From Tanytarsus gracilentus (Eukaryota > Arthropoda > Insecta > Diptera > Chironomidae), in NCBI GenBank assembly GCA_038502055.1, contig JAXRKN010000045.1:7677501-7741500 (forward strand): 64,000 nt of DNA, given 5' to 3'. Made by a program: the position numbers and the translations under genes. This document shows positions 58,312-64,000 of the stretch, one piece after another (the first letter of the stretch is position 1; every line of letters begins with the position of its first letter). The notes under the pieces are model-generated. The model had not been told where the DNA came from, made no database searches, and worked only from the letters and a program-made list of their open reading frames with translations.

Positions 58312-59561
58312 GATCCGTTTTTCGTAATAATTTAAAGTTGAAATTCTAAAAAATTTGAATAAAATAAAAATTTAATAAATTTCCTAAAATTTGAAACGTG
58401 TCATTGTGTGCAAAAAAATTACTACAGGAAATAATAAAAAGTTGCTTATCAACTCACTTCACTTGTTCTTTTTACTGTTTCGTTGTTTATTTTAAAATCA
58501 CAATAGAGTTGAAGTTATTGGGGGGTCAAATGGATATTCGAATAAGGCTTTCTATCTAACTACTATCTTTCTTATTTAAAACTAAAATTTCGATAGTTTC
58601 TTCGTCGTATTATTTACAGAATGTGAATGCGGAACCTGCTGCATGCTTTTCGATGCCCTCTGTAAGCTTGAAAAGAAATTTTTGAATCAAGCGTGTCGAA
58701 AATGGTTTTAACGGTTTTTCCTGCGAATTTTAATAAAATAAAAAATCCTGAAAAGTTACAAAATAAAACGCAATAAAAATTTACTGATAAAAAATTGTTT
58801 TTGATATATTTTTCTTACTCATCCATTCACATTTATTCTTATTTACATCAATTGAAAAAAATTATAAAAGAAATTGTAAGGAAATTTCAATCAGTGGCAA
58901 AGCTTAAAAAATTATGATTAAAGAGACTTGTGGTACACCAAAAAAAATAAGAAAGATATGAATATTTTGTTTTTTTCTTTAACCTAACTGTGTATTTTTT
59001 ATGTGTTTGCATTTAAAAACATCATTAACATTTTTTCTTACATATTTGAGCAAAGAAATTCTTTCCATTTTTCTTAAAAAGCTAATAAGTTATGATTCGG
59101 AAAAAATTTCACATTACTTGTGAAATTTGACAGTTGAAATTTTGAAAATTGCTTTATGTCCCTCAATAAACTTGACATCAATAATAATTATTTATTAAAG
59201 GAATGTCTTGAAAAAGTCCTGGTAATTTTCATTAACGCTAAAATCCTTAAAATTAAATTTTTATACTTTGTTAATGTTTTATGTGGTGTGTGTGTGTGTT
59301 TTGATAAAAAGAACAGTCAACTAATATTAGAGAAGAAATTTCATTAAATTTTGCTAAAATTTTCCTCTTTAGGTGAGAGTCGCCAGCCCTCGAGAATTTT
59401 AGAGAACTTCTCTAAAACTGCTCACATGGACTAGAACATGAAAATAGTTTAAAATTCTAAATTCACGTGGGCAGACATTCTTTTCTTCTCGAGGTGAAGG
59501 CATTGATGAGAATAAATAAAAAAGTCCCACAAAGAATGATTTAAAAAGACAACAGTCTCTC
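58312..59561. other. intergenic; palindrome at 59397
   Basis: No gene is seen. A short GT run lies at 59287-59300. A 21-base palindrome at 59397-59417 is described separately. The right edge holds the 3' untranslated region of the ABC transporter gene. Confidence 0.5.
59397..59417. repeat. 21-base perfect palindrome
   Basis: Ten bases, TTTTAGAGAA, are followed by a single C and then their exact reverse complement. It lies about 145 bases beyond the stop codon of the ABC transporter gene, so it may fall in its 3' untranslated region and form a stem, or act as a symmetric protein-binding site. Confidence 0.7.
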
Positions 59562-62316
59562 TTAATTTTGTTTAAGCTTTAGAGCGACCATTGTGATGAT
59601 CAAAAAGAGTAGAATCCAGGAAATTGTTGAAACAAAGCCCATGTAGACTTCGAACTCCATGAATCCCCATCCACGTGTTAGAATTGATCGTAGGGAGGAG
59701 GTTGCAAGAGTTAATGGCAAACCAACAGCAATATTTCTAAAATTTTAGAGAATTTTAATATTTTCTTAGCTTGAATGTGACTTTGAATTTACCTTAAAAT
59801 ATATGGCATTCCCTCAATGGGCCAAATGACACCAGACAGCAGAAGAGTTGGATAGAAAGATCCAAGTGCAAGCTGAATGGCATTTCGTTCGAGTTCGCAA
59901 ATTGCTGAGATGACAAATCCGAAGCACATTCCGCAGAGACCTTGAAGGATGGTTAAACAAATGACGAGGAAAATGTCGCCATTATTCGTGACTCCGAAGA
60001 CGAGGATCATGAAGATGAGGACGAGAGCAGTTTGACCGCACATGACAACAAACTGTGTGACGACATGTGAGAAGAGAATTTCACCTGGCGAAACACCAGC
60101 GACCCATGAACGATCAAGCAAGCCTTCAGTTCGTTCAATAATCAAAGCTGAAGATGTCAATGCGACGGCCAAGAAGAAAACGATTCTAAAATGATAATTT
60201 TTAGGTTAAAATTTTTTATATTTTAATGAATTTAACAAACTCACGTTAAAATTACACCAGGAGCAACGAAATCTGTGAAGGATGGGTCGTTGGTGCCGTA
60301 AATTGGTTCCTTAAATTGAATTGGGACATCACCGAGTTTCGGGTTGTTTCCGCAGTCTTCCAATAATCCTTGTGCAAACTTTCGATACGTATATTGCAAA
60401 TCACGATTCAAAAGAATTCCAATTTGCTGATTTGACATGTCGAGCCACACACGAATCTCTGATTGTTCCAATGTTTCATCATCTGCCTCACGACCGAGTG
60501 CAATTCGGGCGACGAGTGCGTCTGTAAAGTTTTCCGTAAAGTACATTGCACCCCAAGCGTTGCCTTGTTCAACCGCATATTTTGCCGACTCAACATCATC
60601 GTAATATTCCTGTATGATGCTGTTATTCAGATAGCTTAGATACCGACACGATAGACTCGAGAACGAGCAGCCAGGGTCATAGTAGCATTCTCCAGTTGAT
60701 GAGTTCATTTCCTTGTTAACAATCGCCAATTTCAGTCCGGTCGGGTCACGGCCAATAGCCAAACAGAAGAGAATTACTTGCATTACTGGCAGTGCAAAAA
60801 TGAAGAGCATCACTCCGACATTTCTCCACATACGCAAGAAATTTTTCTGCAGCAGGGCACGCATTTTTCCGCGGGTTGTTAACTATTTCAAAAAATTGAA
60901 AAAAAAAGTCAAAAAATTAATTTAAGAGAACAAAACATAGTTTCGGAAATTTAAGGATTCGAACCTCAATTTAATTGCAAATATTTAATATTAAATAATT
61001 CTTACATTGCAACAATCGACACCACAGTCATCACATTCTACAGCTGATTGATTTTGGACAGGGGGAAGGGCGGGTGTGCTTCCATTTAACTAATAAAAAT
61101 ATTTTCAATATAAATGATTGTCAAAAAAGATATAAAAATTAAACTCACTCCATAAGTTGAACCATTAGTACTATCACTAATTAAAACTTCTTTACTCTGA
61201 TGAAAATTTAAACCTATGACGCCACTCTCCTGACTTATATACACGGGATTGTCCCTTCCTTTACTTCCAAATGCCAGTGCAGATAATGAAATGTTATTAC
61301 TGAAAATGAGATAATTATCAGAAATTACATTAAAAATATTTTTTATTTTAATTAAATTTTAATAAAAAAATTAAATTAACAAAAGGTTGAATGACAGTGT
61401 CAAGGAGCAATTTAATTTAATCAATTTATTTTAAATTGCGTCATATTTATAAATTTACCTTATGTTTAATTCCGCTGCTTGTTGCTGCTGCTGTTGTCCC
61501 TGTTTTCGTGACAGTTTTAAGAAAACATCCTCGAGACTTACACATCGGTACATTGTCAGTAAAACTTGTGGTGATTCTTCTGCTAAGAGACGACCCGATC
61601 GCATGAGACCAATCTGATAAAAATTATTTCAAAAAAATATTTTATAATGATTTGAATTAGTCTAATTTTGCTGAATCATACCGTGTGAGCTTGTCTCGCT
61701 TCCTCAATGTAATGTGTCGTGATAATTACTGTCTTTTGTCCGGCTTTCGTGATGTGAACTAAATGATTCCAAATACTTTGACGCAGGAGAGGGTCAACAC
61801 CGACTGTTGGTCTAGAAAAATTAATTTTTACAGTTTAAAAAATAATTTAAAAATTTAAACTTTTAAACTCACTCATCAAGAATAAGCAATTCTGGATCAT
61901 GCATAAGTGCGACGGCAAACGAGACTCGTCTCTGTTGACCACCACTCAAATTCTTAACGAGACGATTCTCTGATGGCAAATCGAGAAAGTTGAGCAGGAA
62001 GTGAAGACGTTCAATGATTTCTGATGTCTGCATGCCGAAAATCCATCCAAAGTACATCATTGTCTCCTTGATTGAAAATTCAGCATAAAGAGCGATTTCT
62101 TGTGGCATATAACCGACACGTTTTCCTGGCACTCCCGAACCTAAATTTATTTCAGACGTGTGAAATGAATTTTAAATTTTATTCTAATTTTTTGTACCTC
62201 TAGTTCCGGGTTTGCCGCCTAACACGAGAATTTCTCCCGAATTTAGACGTTTTCTGCCTACAATGCAGGACAAAAGTGTGGTTTTACCGCATCCTGATGC
62301 TCCTAAAAGGCCATAA
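59562..62316 (-). CDS. ABC half-transporter, ABCG/ABCH type (5' partial)
   Basis: ATP-driven exporter with an N-terminal nucleotide-binding domain and C-terminal membrane domain. Arthropod relatives carry lipids to the cuticle (known for the class, not shown here). Nine exons are visible: 62198-62316, 61873-62140, 61682-61811, 61459-61613, 61149-61299, 61006-61089, 60245-60882, 59793-60185, 59562-59736; at least 704 codons. Motifs: Walker A GASGCGKTT, Q-loop GYMPQEIALY, signature LSGGQQRR, Walker B LLILDEPTVGVDP (split by an intron), H-loop TTHYIEEA. A linker with a Gln run and a cysteine cluster (VECDDCGVDCC) follows. The membrane half starts near ALLQKNFLRMWRNVGVMLF, has a large loop with Cys-containing ECYYDPGCSFSS, and ends in five to six helices (LTSSALIIERTEGLLDRSW, LLSGVIWPIEGMP). 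The extreme N terminus and start codon lie beyond position 64000 or in an exon I cannot see. Confidence 0.9.
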
Positions 62317-64000
62317 CTAAAAAATAAATTAAAAATTAATAAAGAAATTCAAAAAATTCTTTTAAACCCAAACACACTTAAAATCAATTACGAACAAGAA
62401 ATCCCTGACATTTCTCTCAAGTATAACTTTAAAATTATTATAATTTTCGATGCATCTTATTATTGTCATGCGGCCATTGTTATCACATTCAATCACGTGC
62501 TCTCATAAAGTCAAAAAAGGTTAATTGCTCTCGGATGAATTTAAAATTCAAAAAGCTGCTTTTAATGGGAGAGCTGTTGCATGATTGACTTTGTGGAATG
62601 TTCGAGTAATTTTTAGTAGAGTAAAATAATTAATTTTATTGTTTCATCCGCTTGTAAATTCATATGAAGTTAATTGGCTAAAAATTAGTGCAAAAAATTT
62701 GTTCTAACTTCTTCTTTTTTAAATAAAAAACAAATCATGCATTTAGCTTCAATTTTTCACACATGTTCACACTTTCAATCAAGGGGCAAAACACTCTTTA
62801 AAAATATCAAAAATTTCAGAAAACTTTTGTAAGGTAAGAAAAAATATTTTGAGTGTAATCGAAATTAAGAAATAATTTCCCCCTTGCTTTTTAAGTGTTT
62901 CACAAAAAACCTTGAAATTCGGTATGTTCACCATAAAAGTCACTTAATACACAGAAGAGGAAAATTTGCATATAAAACTCTTAGTTGGAATATCAAGTGA
63001 TTGTGGATCGGGAGTTTTATATGGACATAATAGAAGGTTAAAATTAAAGCCGAAAAAAAAACGTGATGGCTATCAAGGCTGAAATTTTAGCGACAAAAAC
63101 ACGGCAATTAAAGGGAAAGTCAAAACTCTAATTAATTTATTACCAACTTCCTTATTGTCTCACATCATGAACCTCAAACAAAATATCCCGAATGCGAATG
63201 TGAGTCATAAACCGCAATAAATTATTTTTCAGAATGACTTGCTGAATAAATTTTCATCATCATCTTACAAATAACAATTTTTTTGTAACATAAACACGTC
63301 AACACTCAACATGCCACGGTCAAGTTGCAAATTCAGATCAGAACTCGTCGAGAGAGAAAAACAAGCTCATGAATGTGTATGCGGTACTCGGAGAGACACT
63401 TGATTCTCGCTCACCTTAGCATGAATTCCATGAACTCTATTGCGATGATCGATTCAACCACTCAATTATATTCTCGCATAACTTTTAGCTGTTTATTGCG
63501 TGCGCTCTTAAGTTGTTTTTTTTTTCTTATCCGTTCTTTGAGTATAAAACAAGAAAATTTTTCCGTAGAATCCAAAAAAAACTGTTCTGCATGATTAAAT
63601 TAGCATTTTAAAAAATAATTAAGTTTATACTCTTAAAGTGTAATTAAAGTCGAATAAACACGTGTCGAGTTGTAGAACAATTTCATGCGAATTATTTACA
63701 CTTGTCACAAATTCAGGGTTGACATCGCTTTAGATTAATTAATCTTTATGTTCTTGGGGTTAATTTATCGATAAAATAAATTTTTAAATTTTTTAAGTGA
63801 CAAATTAATTTTAAATACTCTTTTTTACGCATGAAAAATTCCATCAAACAATCAGGAAGAAAACATAAAATTTTATTGCTTCTTTTTTAAAAATTTGTCT
63901 TCCTATGCATAAAACGATTTTTTGTTGTACGTCGCTGGTTCCGCATTCAAAAAATGCACACACCAAAAAAGTTATCAGTTAACATGTTCCATCATCACTT
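62317..64000 (-). other. intron of the ABC transporter gene (inferred)
   Basis: The exon ending at 62316 begins with a proper acceptor (TTTTTTAG|TTATGGC) in the middle of the nucleotide-binding domain, so coding exons must precede it. In the remaining 1.68 kb I find no exon on the minus strand with the expected sequence before Walker A. The region is therefore probably a long intron running off the window. Confidence 0.6.

Noticed and set aside
1..64000. tRNA, rRNA, CRISPR arrays or bacterial-type operons
   Set aside because: I found no cloverleaf-like sequences with conserved T-arm, no rRNA-like blocks and no regularly spaced repeats; gene structure is eukaryotic throughout.

Overview
The window looks like nuclear DNA from an insect, most likely a nematoceran fly. 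It is very AT-rich, most introns are 45-70 bases with GT..AG ends, and long gene-poor stretches separate tight gene clusters. Several insect-type families are present: an ionotropic receptor, DM4/DM12 secreted proteins, an ABCG/ABCH-type transporter, a GRD/8916-class GABA receptor subunit and ecdysoneless. The Diptera placement is inference from gene content and intron style. No rRNA, tRNA, CRISPR or bacterial feature was seen.

Layout. 1-15766 holds no recognisable gene, only simple repeats, a few small inverted repeats and one weak small-ORF candidate. 15767-17424 (-) is a tandem pair of DM4/DM12 secreted proteins whose upstream sequence is also duplicated. 17425-22384 is gene-poor. 22385-24256 (-) is a divergent ionotropic receptor, head to head with an alkaline phosphatase at 24753-26570 (+). 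27350-28180 (-) encodes a protein with two chromoshadow domains and no chromodomain. 28615-31052 (-) is ecdysoneless, divergent from Taf12 at 31448-31989 (+). 32103-33199 (-) is a serine protease homologue that has lost all three catalytic residues. 33200-40499 is gene-poor.

40500-41588 (+) is a secreted leucine-rich-repeat protein. A 1.1-kb non-autonomous hAT-like element lies at 43059-44146. Next come a two-pass membrane protein of unknown role (44462-45541, +) and a NEDD8-specific protease of the Den1/SENP8 type (45799-46624, +). 46625-49586 is gene-poor except for a strong pre-miRNA-like hairpin. 49587-52715 (+) is a 12-exon Cys-loop GABA receptor subunit. Convergent to it is the NAD-dependent isocitrate dehydrogenase gamma subunit (53316/53725-55383, -), which seems to have alternative 3' ends. 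It is head to head with the formylglycine-generating enzyme gene SUMF1 (55915-56916, +). A TraB-domain protein follows (57140-58311, -). The window ends inside an ABC half-transporter (59562-62316, -) whose 5' exons lie beyond position 64000.

Functional picture. The genes are not an operon-like system. They mix housekeeping functions (transcription by Taf12, RNA processing by Ecd, mitochondrial NAD-IDH, sulfatase maturation, deneddylation) with lineage-specific functions (chemosensation, cuticle or lipid transport, secreted proteins, a chromatin adaptor). Head-to-head pairs with 400-530 bases between start codons recur: receptor/phosphatase, ecd/Taf12 and Idh3g/Sumf1. Exon joins were worked out by hand from splice-site sequence, reading phase and family knowledge, with no transcript data.
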